Assembly: GCA_050692055.1 (NCBI GenBank)
Contig: JBOGTC010000003.1
Span: forward strand, 1 to 29,699
From: JBOGTC01 sp050692055
GTDB lineage: Bacteria > Chloroflexota > Limnocylindria > QHBO01
Reading direction: 5' to 3'
Length of the DNA: 29,699 nucleotides
Program-made: the position numbers and the translations under genes
Notes under the pieces: model-generated
Seen by the model: the letters and a program-made list of their open reading frames with translations, nothing else
What the model was told of the DNA's origin: nothing
The model's database searches: none
Shown: positions 23,358 to 29,699 of the stretch, piece after piece
Layout: each line of letters opens with the position of its first letter
Position numbering within the stretch: position 1 is the stretch's first letter

Positions 23358-24554
23358 CTACGTGGCGCCCGTCGGGTCGGATCCGGTGGCCCTGGCGAGC
23401 CGCTCCTTGAGCATCGCGAGCAGTGTAACCGGCGTCGGGTCAGTCTGGTAGAGGATCGCGAGATACACGCTCACGAGGTCGCCGTAGGCCACCGCGTTCA
23501 TGACGCGTCCGAGGGCCGAGGGCCCCTCCGCGCGGACCTCCGACCGATTGGTCGCTCGCTCTCCCAGCAGCTCCTCCACCACGCGGTAGCGAGCGGCGAC
23601 CTCGTCCGGCTCCGCTGGGTCGCGCAGCTGGATGACGTGCGGCGCATCTCCGAGCTCACGGGGGTTCAGCGAGCCCTCGATGGCGTTGTGGTTGGCCTCC
23701 GGCATCTGCTCCCAGGCGGCCCATGCCTTTGCGTTTTCATTGAGCTGCGTCTTCCAGCGGTGGGCGACGGCAGCCATCGGTCCGTGGCCGTAGATGACCG
23801 GGATGCGGCCGAAGATGGCCCACGCGAGCTGCTTGGCGGGATTCGCCATCGTCTCGACCGAGGGTCCCAGGCGCTCGAGCAGGCCCTCCAGCGCCTGGAC
23901 GACGGGACCGATCGGATCGGGGTCGGCGATCAGCCCGGCGCTCGACAGCAGCTCGTGGGTGAGGCCGATGCCGTAGCCGATGGCGGCTCGGGGCTGACCG
24001 GCCATCTGGTAGCGCAACAGCGGCATGCCGGCCTCGGCGGCGCCCGCGGCGAGGCGCCCGCCGGTGGTGATCACGGCCAACGGCAGCCCGCGCTGCCGAG
24101 CGGCGGCGAAGCCGGAAAGCGTCTCGACCGTCTCGCCCGAGTGGCTGGCCGCCACGACCAGCGTGCGATCGCCGATGCCGCCGGGGAGGCCGTAGTCGCG
24201 GTGCACGATGAGCGGCACGCGAAGCCGATCCCCCGCCGCGCCGGCCACCAGCTCGGCGCCGATGGCGCTGCCGCCCATGGCCAGCACCACGACCGCGTCG
24301 ACATCGGCGAGGCTGGCATCGAGCTCGACGGCGGCCGCCACGCGGCGGGCCATCGACAGTTGACGAGGCAGCTCGGCCACGCGTCCGAGCATGTCGGAAG
24401 CGTCGATGCGAGCCAGCGCCGCCGGGTCGTCGAGCGTGACCGCTTCCTCGAACAGCGGCGGCCGCTCGGCGTCGGTGTCGTCGTCTCCCTCGGGCCGGCG
24501 ACCGGGCTCCTCGTCGGGATGCTTGTAGCCGAAGAAGTCGCGCGCGTCGGTCAC
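23358..24554 (-). CDS. Bifunctional phosphoglucose/phosphomannose isomerase
   Basis: Interconverts fructose-6-P with glucose-6-P or mannose-6-P. The 398-aa product has the SIS-domain signatures of the archaeal/Chloroflexota-type dual enzyme: 'LAMGGSAIGAELV' at 91-103, 'VVAASHSGETVETL' at 133-146, 'VIYGHGPMAAVAHRWKTQLNENAKAWA' and the catalytic-His region 'MPEANHNAIEG'. The N-terminal 35 residues are acidic and low complexity (EEPGRRPEGDDDTDAERPP). The start is a GTG at 24554, one nt past the mutase stop, giving 'VTDARDFFGYKHPDE'. An upstream ATG frame would overlap the mutase and reads as arginine-rich shadow sequence. It supplies mannose-6-P for the mutase and manC. Confidence 0.93.
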   Translation of the reverse strand: MTDARDFFGYKHPDEEPGRRPEGDDDTDAERPPLFEEAVTLDDPAALARIDASDMLGRVAELPRQLSMARRVAAAVELDASLADVDAVVVLAMGGSAIGAELVAGAAGDRLRVPLIVHRDYGLPGGIGDRTLVVAASHSGETVETLSGFAAARQRGLPLAVITTGGRLAAGAAEAGMPLLRYQMAGQPRAAIGYGIGLTHELLSSAGLIADPDPIGPVVQALEGLLERLGPSVETMANPAKQLAWAIFGRIPVIYGHGPMAAVAHRWKTQLNENAKAWAAWEQMPEANHNAIEGSLNPRELGDAPHVIQLRDPAEPDEVAARYRVVEELLGERATNRSEVRAEGPSALGRVMNAVAYGDLVSVYLAILYQTDPTPVTLLAMLKERLARATGSDPTGAT

Positions 24555-24555
24555 G

Positions 24556-26055
24556 TCAGGCGGCGTCGGCGATGCGTCGCCCCTCCGCCAGCAGCGACTC
24601 CACGTCGTCCGGCGAGCGGGCCTCGACGTAGACCCGCAGCAGCGCCTCGGTGCCACTGAAGCGGATCAGCAGCCATGAGCCGTCCTCCCGGTAGAACTTG
24701 AACCCGTCCGCGGTCTCCAGCGCCAGCCGCTCCACCACGGTCTGGCCGGCCAGGGACTCCGGCGACTGGTCTGCCAGCCGCGCGAGCGTATCGGTCTTGA
24801 TCTGCTCGTACCCGTCGCGGGCGAACCTGATGTCGAGCCGGTGATAGTGGCTCGGCCCGGCCAGGGCCTGGAGTTCCGCGAGCACCTCGGAGGCCTTCGT
24901 CCCCTTCGTCAGCCACAGGTCGAGCAGGAAGAGACCGGCCGCGAGGCCGTCACGCTCCGGGATGTGCATCCCGAACCCAAAGCCACCCGACTCCTCGCCG
25001 CCGATGACTGCATCGGTCTCGGTCATCTTCGGCCCAACGTACTTGAAGCCCACACCGGTCTCATGGGCCTGCGTGCCGTAGATCTCGGCCAGGCGCTTCG
25101 CCATGGAGGTCGTGGTGACGGTGTACACGGCAGGGCCGATCTGACCGCGCACCTCGAGCAGGTACCAGTACAGCAGGCCGTAGACCTGCAGCTGGTTGAC
25201 GAAGACGCCCTGCTCGGTGGCCATGCCCACGCGGTCGGCGTCTCCGTCGAAGGCGATGCCGATGTCGGCGCCCCAGCGCGGAATCTCCTCCAGCCAGACG
25301 TCGACGTTGGGGCGAATCGGCTCCGGATTCACGCCACCGAAGTAGGGGTTGCGCTCGGCGTGCAGCTCGCGCATCGTGAGCCGGCCGTCGCCGAGCAGGC
25401 GGGTGAACCAGCCCGCGCCGCTGCCGTACAGGGGGTCGACCAGCACGCGCCGGTCCGCCGCGCAGATCCGTTCGAGGTCCACGATGCGGGCGAGCTGATC
25501 GCGGAACTTTGGATATGGGTCGAAGGTCTCCACCAGCCCGGCATCGACCGCCTCCAGATAGTCGCGGCGCATGGGCAGCTCGTCGGGAGCATGACGGTCC
25601 ATGGTGGCCTCGATGTCGGCGAGCATCTCGGGCGCGGCCGCGCCTCCCGTATCGGCCTTGACCTTGAACCCGTTGTCGGTCCACGGGTTGTGGCTGGCGG
25701 TGATCACGATCCCGGCGCCGGCGTTGAGCTCACGCGTGAAGAAGCTGGCGACCTGCGTCGGCACCGCATCCGGCGGCGTGTAGCTGCGAATGCCGTGCGC
25801 GGCGAGGACCTCGACGCAGGCCTGCGCGAAGTGCTCGGAGGCGAAGCGGCGATCGTGGCAGACGACGACCCCGCGATCGGCCGCCTGCTGATCGCGAAGG
25901 TACTCGGCCACGCCGCGCGCGCAACGCCGCACGTTGTGGAACGTGTAGTCCTCGCCGATGGCGGCGCGCCAGCCATCGGTACCGAACCTGATCTTCGTCA
26001 CGAGGCGGTGGGGCACTCCGGGAAATGGTGGCGTTACGTCGGGGATTGCGCTCAT
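24556..26055 (-). CDS. Phosphomannomutase/phosphoglucomutase
   Basis: Converts mannose-6-P or glucose-6-P to the 1-phosphate. In the 499-aa protein: 'KIRFGTDGWRAAIGEDYTF' at the N-terminus, phosphoserine loop TASHNP at 119-124 (Ser121), metal-binding DGDADR at 270-275, sugar-binding GEESGG at 353-358 and the phosphate-binding 'RFSGTEALLRVYVEA' near the C-terminus. All four domains of the alpha-D-phosphohexomutase fold are represented. The ATG at 26055 gives a short N-terminal extension; a GTG at 26001 (VTKIRFGTDGW) would start exactly at the domain, and neither has a clear ribosome-binding site. Together with the adjacent isomerase and manC it completes fructose-6-P to GDP-mannose. Sugar preference cannot be fixed from sequence. 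Confidence 0.93.
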   Translation of the reverse strand: MSAIPDVTPPFPGVPHRLVTKIRFGTDGWRAAIGEDYTFHNVRRCARGVAEYLRDQQAADRGVVVCHDRRFASEHFAQACVEVLAAHGIRSYTPPDAVPTQVASFFTRELNAGAGIVITASHNPWTDNGFKVKADTGGAAAPEMLADIEATMDRHAPDELPMRRDYLEAVDAGLVETFDPYPKFRDQLARIVDLERICAADRRVLVDPLYGSGAGWFTRLLGDGRLTMRELHAERNPYFGGVNPEPIRPNVDVWLEEIPRWGADIGIAFDGDADRVGMATEQGVFVNQLQVYGLLYWYLLEVRGQIGPAVYTVTTTSMAKRLAEIYGTQAHETGVGFKYVGPKMTETDAVIGGEESGGFGFGMHIPERDGLAAGLFLLDLWLTKGTKASEVLAELQALAGPSHYHRLDIRFARDGYEQIKTDTLARLADQSPESLAGQTVVERLALETADGFKFYREDGSWLLIRFSGTEALLRVYVEARSPDDVESLLAEGRRIADAA

Positions 26056-26121
26056 GGTACCCACTGCGGGCGTGGATGTGGAGGGTTTCCGGGAGCGGCG
26101 CATACGGCCTCCGAATCCGCC

Positions 26122-26778
26122 TCAGCCACCCCTGGCGGTGGCCGCGGTCGTCGCGTCCATGGCGGCCTGCAGCTCGGGCAGGCGCCGGCGCAGGCGGTCG
26201 CGCGGCGCCACGTGCAGCCGCGGCCCGACCGCGAGGCGAATATGGCAGAACGGCAGCGGCACGAGCTGCCGGTCCCAGCGGCGCGTGAGGCGGATCGCGG
26301 GATGCGCGGCGACGGCCCACGGCTGGATGGGCAGGCCGGACTGGCGGGCCACGATCAGCGCTCCCGGCTTGGCCACCCGGTACGGACCGAATGGCCCGTC
26401 GGGGGTGACGACCGGCGAGCGGCCCGAACGACTGAGTCCCGCCAGGCGCAGCGCGAAGTCGCGAGCAGCGGCCCGGTCGTCCTCGGCGGGCAGCGGGAGC
26501 ACGCGCAGGTCGCTGCCTGAGCGCTGCAGCATGCTTGTGATCACCACTCCGCGGAAGCCGCGCGTCGAGAAGGACGCGTGGCGCAGCCGGCGGCGCCGGG
26601 CGAGGGCCACGACGAAGCAGGCCATGTTGAACTCGTGCCAGAAGGCGAGGACCACCTGGTCGCCGCTGACCTCGCCGGAGATGCGACAGGTGCGCGCCAC
26701 GAGCCGCAGGTAGATCGCCAGCGCCGCGCCGACAAGCCTGGCCAGCCAGGCGAATCGAACGCCGCGGCCGCGCCGCAT
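26122..26778 (-). CDS. DUF374-type lysophospholipid acyltransferase-like protein
   Basis: A 218-aa membrane-associated protein. An N-terminal hydrophobic helix (residues 9-28) precedes 'VVLAFWHEFN' (His48, at the position of the usual 'WHGRLLL') and 'SFSTRGFRGVVI', and 'TPDGPFGP' at 125-132 followed by 'KPGALIVARQSGLPIQP'. This H...DGP.GP pattern is that of DUF374 proteins, relatives of PlsC/LpxL acyltransferases, which often sit near KDO, lipid A or mannose-lipid genes. The ATG is 4 nt past the manC stop, and the next gene follows after 66 nt. It could acylate a mannosylated lipid made from GDP-mannose; this is inferred from the operon. Confidence 0.82.
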   Translation of the reverse strand: MRRGRGVRFAWLARLVGAALAIYLRLVARTCRISGEVSGDQVVLAFWHEFNMACFVVALARRRRLRHASFSTRGFRGVVITSMLQRSGSDLRVLPLPAEDDRAAARDFALRLAGLSRSGRSPVVTPDGPFGPYRVAKPGALIVARQSGLPIQPWAVAAHPAIRLTRRWDRQLVPLPFCHIRLAVGPRLHVAPRDRLRRRLPELQAAMDATTAATARGG

Positions 26779-26782
26779 CGGC

Positions 26783-27856
26783 CTAGAGGTAGCGGTCGCC
26801 GCCGGCCATGCCGGCGATCTCGTCGAGGACCGGCTTGATCTCCTCCGCGCGGTCTCGATGGCAGACGAGGAGCGCGTCGGGCGTGTCGACGATGATCACG
26901 TCCTCGAGGCCAACGGTCACCACCAGCCGCTCGCCGCCGTGGACCAGTACGTGGTGCGAGCCGTGATCGAGGTGGTGGCCGGACGCGACGAGGTCAGCCC
27001 CGCTCTGACCGCTGAGCGCCTCGAGCAACGCGGCCCAGGAGCCGATGTCCGACCAGCCCGCATCGAGCGGCACGACCGCCATCCGGCCCTCGGCCGCCGC
27101 GGGCTCGGCCAGGCCGACGTCGATGGTGATCGCAGGGACGGGCTCGAGGATCTGGCGCAGCTCGCCTTCCCAGCCCGGCAGCCGCGGCAGCTCACCAATT
27201 CGGTCGAGCGCCGCCGACAGCTCCGGCTGGAACCGTTCAACCGCCTGGCGAAAGGCATACACGCGCCACACGAAGATGCCGGCGTTCCAGAGATGGCTGC
27301 CTTCCTTGAGGAAGGCCTTCGCCCGCGCGGCGTCCGGCTTCTCGACGAAACGCTCGACGAGCGCGGTCGGCACGGCAGGGTGCAGGCGCGTCCCCATCTT
27401 GATATAGCCGTAGCCGGTGGCAGCGTCGGTCGGGACGACCCCCAGCGTCACGAGGTAGCCGCGCTCGGCCGCACGCGCGGCCTCCCGAAGCGCTTCCGTG
27501 AAGCGATCGGTGTCCGAGACGTGGTGATCGGCCGGCAGCACGAGAGCGACCTCGTCGCTCTCGCGTCGCGCCAGGACGGTGGCGAGCCCGGCGGCGACCG
27601 CCGTGGAACGCGCGAGCGGCTCGCCCAGGACGTTGTCGGCGGGCAGCTGCGGCAGCTGCTCCTGGGTGGCGCGGACGTGTGCCTGGCTGGTGATGACGTA
27701 GATGTCGTGCGGCTTCAGCAGCGCGCCCAGCCGAGCGACGGTCTGCTGCAGCAGGCTCGTCTCGCCGGTCAGCGCGAGCAGCTGCTTCGGGCTGCGCCGG
27801 CGCGAGAGCGGCCAGAGTCGAGTGCCGGCGCCACCGGCCATGACGATTGCGAACAT
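26783..27856 (-). CDS. manC: Mannose-1-phosphate guanylyltransferase
   Basis: Makes GDP-mannose from GTP and mannose-1-P. The 357-aa product starts 'MFAIVMAGGAGTRLWPLSRR' (GGAGTRLWP at 8-16), followed by SPKQ at 22-25, 'VLPADHHVSD', the 'GYGYIKMG' region, 'FVEKPD' and 'LWNAGIFVWR'. The 'SDIGSWAALLEAL' and 'DVIIVDTPDALLVCHRDRAEEIK' segments are typical of the GMPP C-terminus; the cupin isomerase domain of fused ManC/AlgA proteins is absent. The ATG at 27856 is chosen because upstream residues are unlike any family member. It is the first gene of the mannose operon and has a 12-bp palindrome 44 nt upstream. Confidence 0.95.
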   Translation of the reverse strand: MFAIVMAGGAGTRLWPLSRRRSPKQLLALTGETSLLQQTVARLGALLKPHDIYVITSQAHVRATQEQLPQLPADNVLGEPLARSTAVAAGLATVLARRESDEVALVLPADHHVSDTDRFTEALREAARAAERGYLVTLGVVPTDAATGYGYIKMGTRLHPAVPTALVERFVEKPDAARAKAFLKEGSHLWNAGIFVWRVYAFRQAVERFQPELSAALDRIGELPRLPGWEGELRQILEPVPAITIDVGLAEPAAAEGRMAVVPLDAGWSDIGSWAALLEALSGQSGADLVASGHHLDHGSHHVLVHGGERLVVTVGLEDVIIVDTPDALLVCHRDRAEEIKPVLDEIAGMAGGDRYL

Positions 27857-27899
27857 TGGCCTGAGGCTACCAGAGGCGCCGCGCACGGCGATGCCAACC

Positions 27900-27926
27900 C
27901 GAGTGTGCAAGTGTCTTGCACACTCG
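27900..27926 (-). promoter_or_regulatory. 12-bp palindrome upstream of manC
   Basis: Perfect inverted repeat (arms 27900-27911 and 27915-27926, containing GAGTGTGCAAG / CTTGCACACTC) around a 3-nt spacer, 44 nt from the manC ATG. Its moderate GC content stands out against the surroundings. It could be an operator for a dimeric regulator or a leader hairpin; the 3-nt loop favours a DNA-binding site. Confidence 0.6.
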
Positions 27927-28146
27927 CGCCGGACCTGAAGGTGCCGCCAGGCGCGGACAAACGAGATTGCCAGGCAGAATCCACTTCGCAGCACGCTCAG
28001 CGTGCCATCTCCCAGCTCCGACGAGGGGCGAGTTCCCTGGCAGGCGGCGCCGGTCGTGCCTCCCGTTGCATCACATGGAGGTATCGGTGAAGCAGAGGCC
28101 CAATATCCGGCCTTCTTCCCCGCCGCTTTCACCCCACGCAACCCAC

Positions 28147-28182
28147 GGGGAAGATGAGGCCGTCGGGGCCGTCTTCTTCCCC
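28147..28182 (-). terminator. Hairpin downstream of proC
   Basis: GGGGAAGA pairs with TCTTCCCC, followed by an inner GGCC/GGCC stem with a one-base bulge and a 5-nt loop (about 14 bp in total). It lies 140 nt past the proC stop. There is no T-run, so termination efficiency is uncertain. Confidence 0.45.
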
Positions 28183-28206
28183 GTTATCTCGACCACATGC
28201 AATGGG

Positions 28207-28275
28207 GGCCGCGAAACGGCTGCGAAACGGCCGCGAAACGGCCGCGCTACGGCGGCGAAGACGGCCGCGACGAAC
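28207..28275. repeat. Degenerate 11-bp tandem repeat
   Basis: Units beginning GGCCGCGAAAC: 28207-28217, 28218-28228 (one change), 28229-28239 (identical to the first), 28240-28250 (GCTAC end), then 12- and 13-nt variants to 28275. The near-11-bp spacing would present the same DNA face each turn. Confidence 0.75.
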
Positions 28276-28321
28276 GGGCCCGCAGGACCATCGGTCTGTT
28301 GCCACATGATGGTGCCCGCGG

Positions 28322-29188
28322 TCAGCTGACGGTTCGGGATCCGTCCTCGGCCATGACCTCACCCTCGAGGCGCGCCCCCAGCTCGAGCGTGCGGCGATAC
28401 GCGGCCCACACCGCATCCGAGAAGACGGTGCGGATCCGGCCCTTCTCCAGCTCGTAAATCGCTGCCGCGCTGGTGCCCCCGGGCGATGTGACCGCATTTC
28501 GCAGCTGGGCCGGATGGAGCTCGGAGCGCCGGGCGTATTCCGCCGAACCGACGAGCGTCTCCACCACCAGGTCATGGGCCAGCTCGCGTGGGAAACCGAG
28601 GTGAACGCCGGCGTCGATGAGCGCCTCCATCATGGCGAACAGGTATGTGGGGCCCGTGCCGGAGAGCGCGGTGGCCATGGCCACGAAGTCCTCGTCGGCC
28701 ACCTGGCGTTCGTCGCCGAGCGCTCGCAGCACGCCACGGGCGAGGTCGCGCTGGTGCGCCGAGCAGGCGTCGGACGCCGCCCACACCGAGATGCCACGCC
28801 GAATCTGCGATGGCGTGTTTGGCATGGCCCGCACCACGGCGGCGTGCTCCAGCCCCGAGCTGAGCGTGCGCAGCGTGGCACCCGCCACGATCGAAAGCAC
28901 GACCTGCTGGTCGCCGAGCGCCCCTCGCAGCTCGCGCATGACACGCCCGAGCATCTGCGGCTTGACGGCGAGGACCACGATCTCGGCCTCGGACAGCGTG
29001 TCTCGGTTGCGCGCCACGCTGCGAATGCCATGGCGTTCGCTGAGCGTCTCACGTCGATCGCGGCGCGGGTGGGACGCGACGAGCATGTCAGGCCCGACCG
29101 CGCGGTCGGCGAGGAGCCCGGCGATCATCGCCTCGGCCATGACGCCCGCGCCCACGATGCCGACCCGCATTGCGCGTCGTGCGCTCAT
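28322..29188 (-). CDS. proC: Pyrroline-5-carboxylate reductase
   Basis: Last step of proline synthesis: NAD(P)H reduction of pyrroline-5-carboxylate. The 288-aa protein has the Rossmann start 'MRVGIVGAGVMAEAMIAGLL' (residues 7-26), 'VVLAVKPQ' at 71-78, 'VRAMPNTPSQIRRG' at 119-132 and the C-terminal signature 'ALSGTGPTYLFAMMEALIDAGVHLG' with 'VTSPGGTSAAAI'. The 6-residue extension before MRVG comes from the ATG at 29188, which overlaps the upstream stop (ATGA); an ATG at residue 7 is possible. The overlap means it is co-transcribed with the TPR-like gene. No proA or proB is in view. Confidence 0.95.
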   Translation of the reverse strand: MSARRAMRVGIVGAGVMAEAMIAGLLADRAVGPDMLVASHPRRDRRETLSERHGIRSVARNRDTLSEAEIVVLAVKPQMLGRVMRELRGALGDQQVVLSIVAGATLRTLSSGLEHAAVVRAMPNTPSQIRRGISVWAASDACSAHQRDLARGVLRALGDERQVADEDFVAMATALSGTGPTYLFAMMEALIDAGVHLGFPRELAHDLVVETLVGSAEYARRSELHPAQLRNAVTSPGGTSAAAIYELEKGRIRTVFSDAVWAAYRRTLELGARLEGEVMAEDGSRTVS

Positions 29189-29699
29189 TCGCGCCCCTCC
29201 TCCGTAACCGGCTTCTCGGTGCCACGCAGCTCGCGGGCGGCGGCGCGCTCGCTCGGTGGCGCCTCGCAGCGCTCGAGCAGGCCCACCGCGATCAGCCCGA
29301 GCCTTCGACCGGTCGTCACGTTACCCAGATCCAGCTCAGCCCTGCCCAGCCCCAGCGCGGCGAGTCCCTCCTCGCGCTCTGCGCCGATGTCTCGTGCCTC
29401 GCTGATCGCCTCGGCATAGTAGCGCCGGGCGCTGGCCGGGTCGCCTGCGGCGGACCGCAGATCACCGATGCGCCGCGCTGCGCGCGTCGCCTGCAGCTCC
29501 ATCTCAGCCTGCTCGAAGTGCCACATGGCGCGATGCGCCCACGCATCCGCCGGCCACCACTCGCGCTGCGCGATCGCCCGCTCCATCGCCACGTTCGCGG
29601 CCGCGCCTGCGCGACGATGGTCGCCGTCGCGCTCAGCGGCCAGGTAGGTTCCCGCCAGCTCGCCGTGGCGCAGTGCCAGCGGCAGCGTGGGCAGAAGGT
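29185..29699 (-). CDS. TPR-like protein, 3' part (partial)
   Basis: The frame is open to the right edge, so the gene starts outside the window; about 170 C-terminal codons are visible. The sequence is helical with two recognisable tetratricopeptide-like repeats, around 'RRIGDLRSAAGDPASARRYYAEAISEARDIG' and 'EEGLAALGLGRAELDLGNVTTGRRLGLIAVGLLERC'. The C-terminus is a charged tail (TEKPVTEEGRE). TPRs bind protein partners. A GTG/ATG pair at 29592/29586 could also serve as an internal start. Its stop overlaps proC. It may belong to a larger transcriptional regulator or scaffold whose other domains are off-window. Confidence 0.6.
   Translation of the reverse strand, partial: LLPTLPLALRHGELAGTYLAAERDGDHRRAGAAANVAMERAIAQREWWPADAWAHRAMWHFEQAEMELQATRAARRIGDLRSAAGDPASARRYYAEAISEARDIGAEREEGLAALGLGRAELDLGNVTTGRRLGLIAVGLLERCEAPPSERAAARELRGTEKPVTEEGRE

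Larger units (their letters stand above)
27857..28321. other. 465-nt intergenic region between proC and manC
   Basis: It holds the manC palindrome (27900-27926), a GC-rich hairpin (28147-28182), an 11-bp tandem repeat array (28207-28275) and the manC promoter, which I could not place. Open frames here lack any family signature. Confidence 0.7.

Noticed and set aside
22704..24659. A 651-codon plus-strand frame opposite the isomerase and SWIM genes
   Set aside because: Antisense to a clear SIS-domain enzyme; no recognisable sequence.
28207..28275. Possible CRISPR array
   Set aside because: Units are 11 bp and contiguous with no spacers, and no cas genes are nearby.

Overview
The window is very GC-rich, gene-dense and almost entirely coded on the minus strand; only trpS and one membrane-protein gene lie on the plus strand. 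Many junctions are 4-nt start/stop overlaps (ATGA, GTGA, TTGA), GTG and TTG starts are used, and several genes look leaderless. No single gene proves the taxon. The style and gene content (dispersed acc genes with fab genes, a dual-specificity phosphoglucose/phosphomannose isomerase with GDP-mannose genes, family-5 peptide ABC transporter, AI-2E transporter) would suit an uncultured high-GC Chloroflexota lineage such as Limnocylindria. That assignment is an inference.

Region 1 (1-8922, minus). This is a fatty-acid-initiation locus. Read 5' to 3' it is: birA (biotin ligase), ECF sigma factor, a 413-nt non-coding region with repeated elements, a small one-helix membrane protein resembling anti-sigma factors, accD, accA, a BCCP-like protein without its biotin lysine, fabD, accC, fabZ, fabF, and the start of a second BCCP-like gene (accB) running off the left edge. 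From the small membrane protein to fabF the genes are almost contiguous. The set would make biotinylated acetyl-CoA carboxylase, load malonyl onto ACP, and condense and dehydrate. The sigma/anti-sigma-like pair suggests dedicated control of envelope lipid synthesis.

Region 2 (8923-11313, plus). trpS is divergent from birA across a 67-nt spacer with back-to-back -10-like hexamers. An AI-2E family membrane protein overlaps its stop.

Region 3 (11320-17860, minus). This is a complete oligopeptide-type ABC importer: lipoprotein, then a strong intergenic hairpin, permease, permease, ATPase, ATPase. The binding lipoprotein has an unusual Ala-rich insertion and twelve extra cysteines.

Region 4 (17861-21040, minus). 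A cobalamin riboswitch precedes btuF-btuC-btuD, an importer for vitamin B12. Its probable promoter overlaps the stop of the upstream gene.

Region 5 (21035-27926, minus). A mannose-activation operon: manC, DUF374-type acyltransferase, phosphohexomutase, bifunctional phosphoglucose/phosphomannose isomerase, then a 97-aa SWIM zinc-finger protein and a large unrecognised membrane protein. A near-perfect palindrome lies 44 nt upstream of manC.

Region 6 (27927-29699, minus). A 465-nt spacer (manC start to proC stop) with a hairpin and an 11-bp tandem repeat array, then proC and the 3' part of a TPR-like gene that runs off the right edge.

The strongest candidates for something new are the lysine-less BCCP in the ACC operon, the ECF/anti-sigma-like pair with its repeat-rich leader in front of accD, the lipoprotein insertion, and the two repeat structures around manC. 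No mobile elements, CRISPR arrays, rRNA or tRNA genes were seen.
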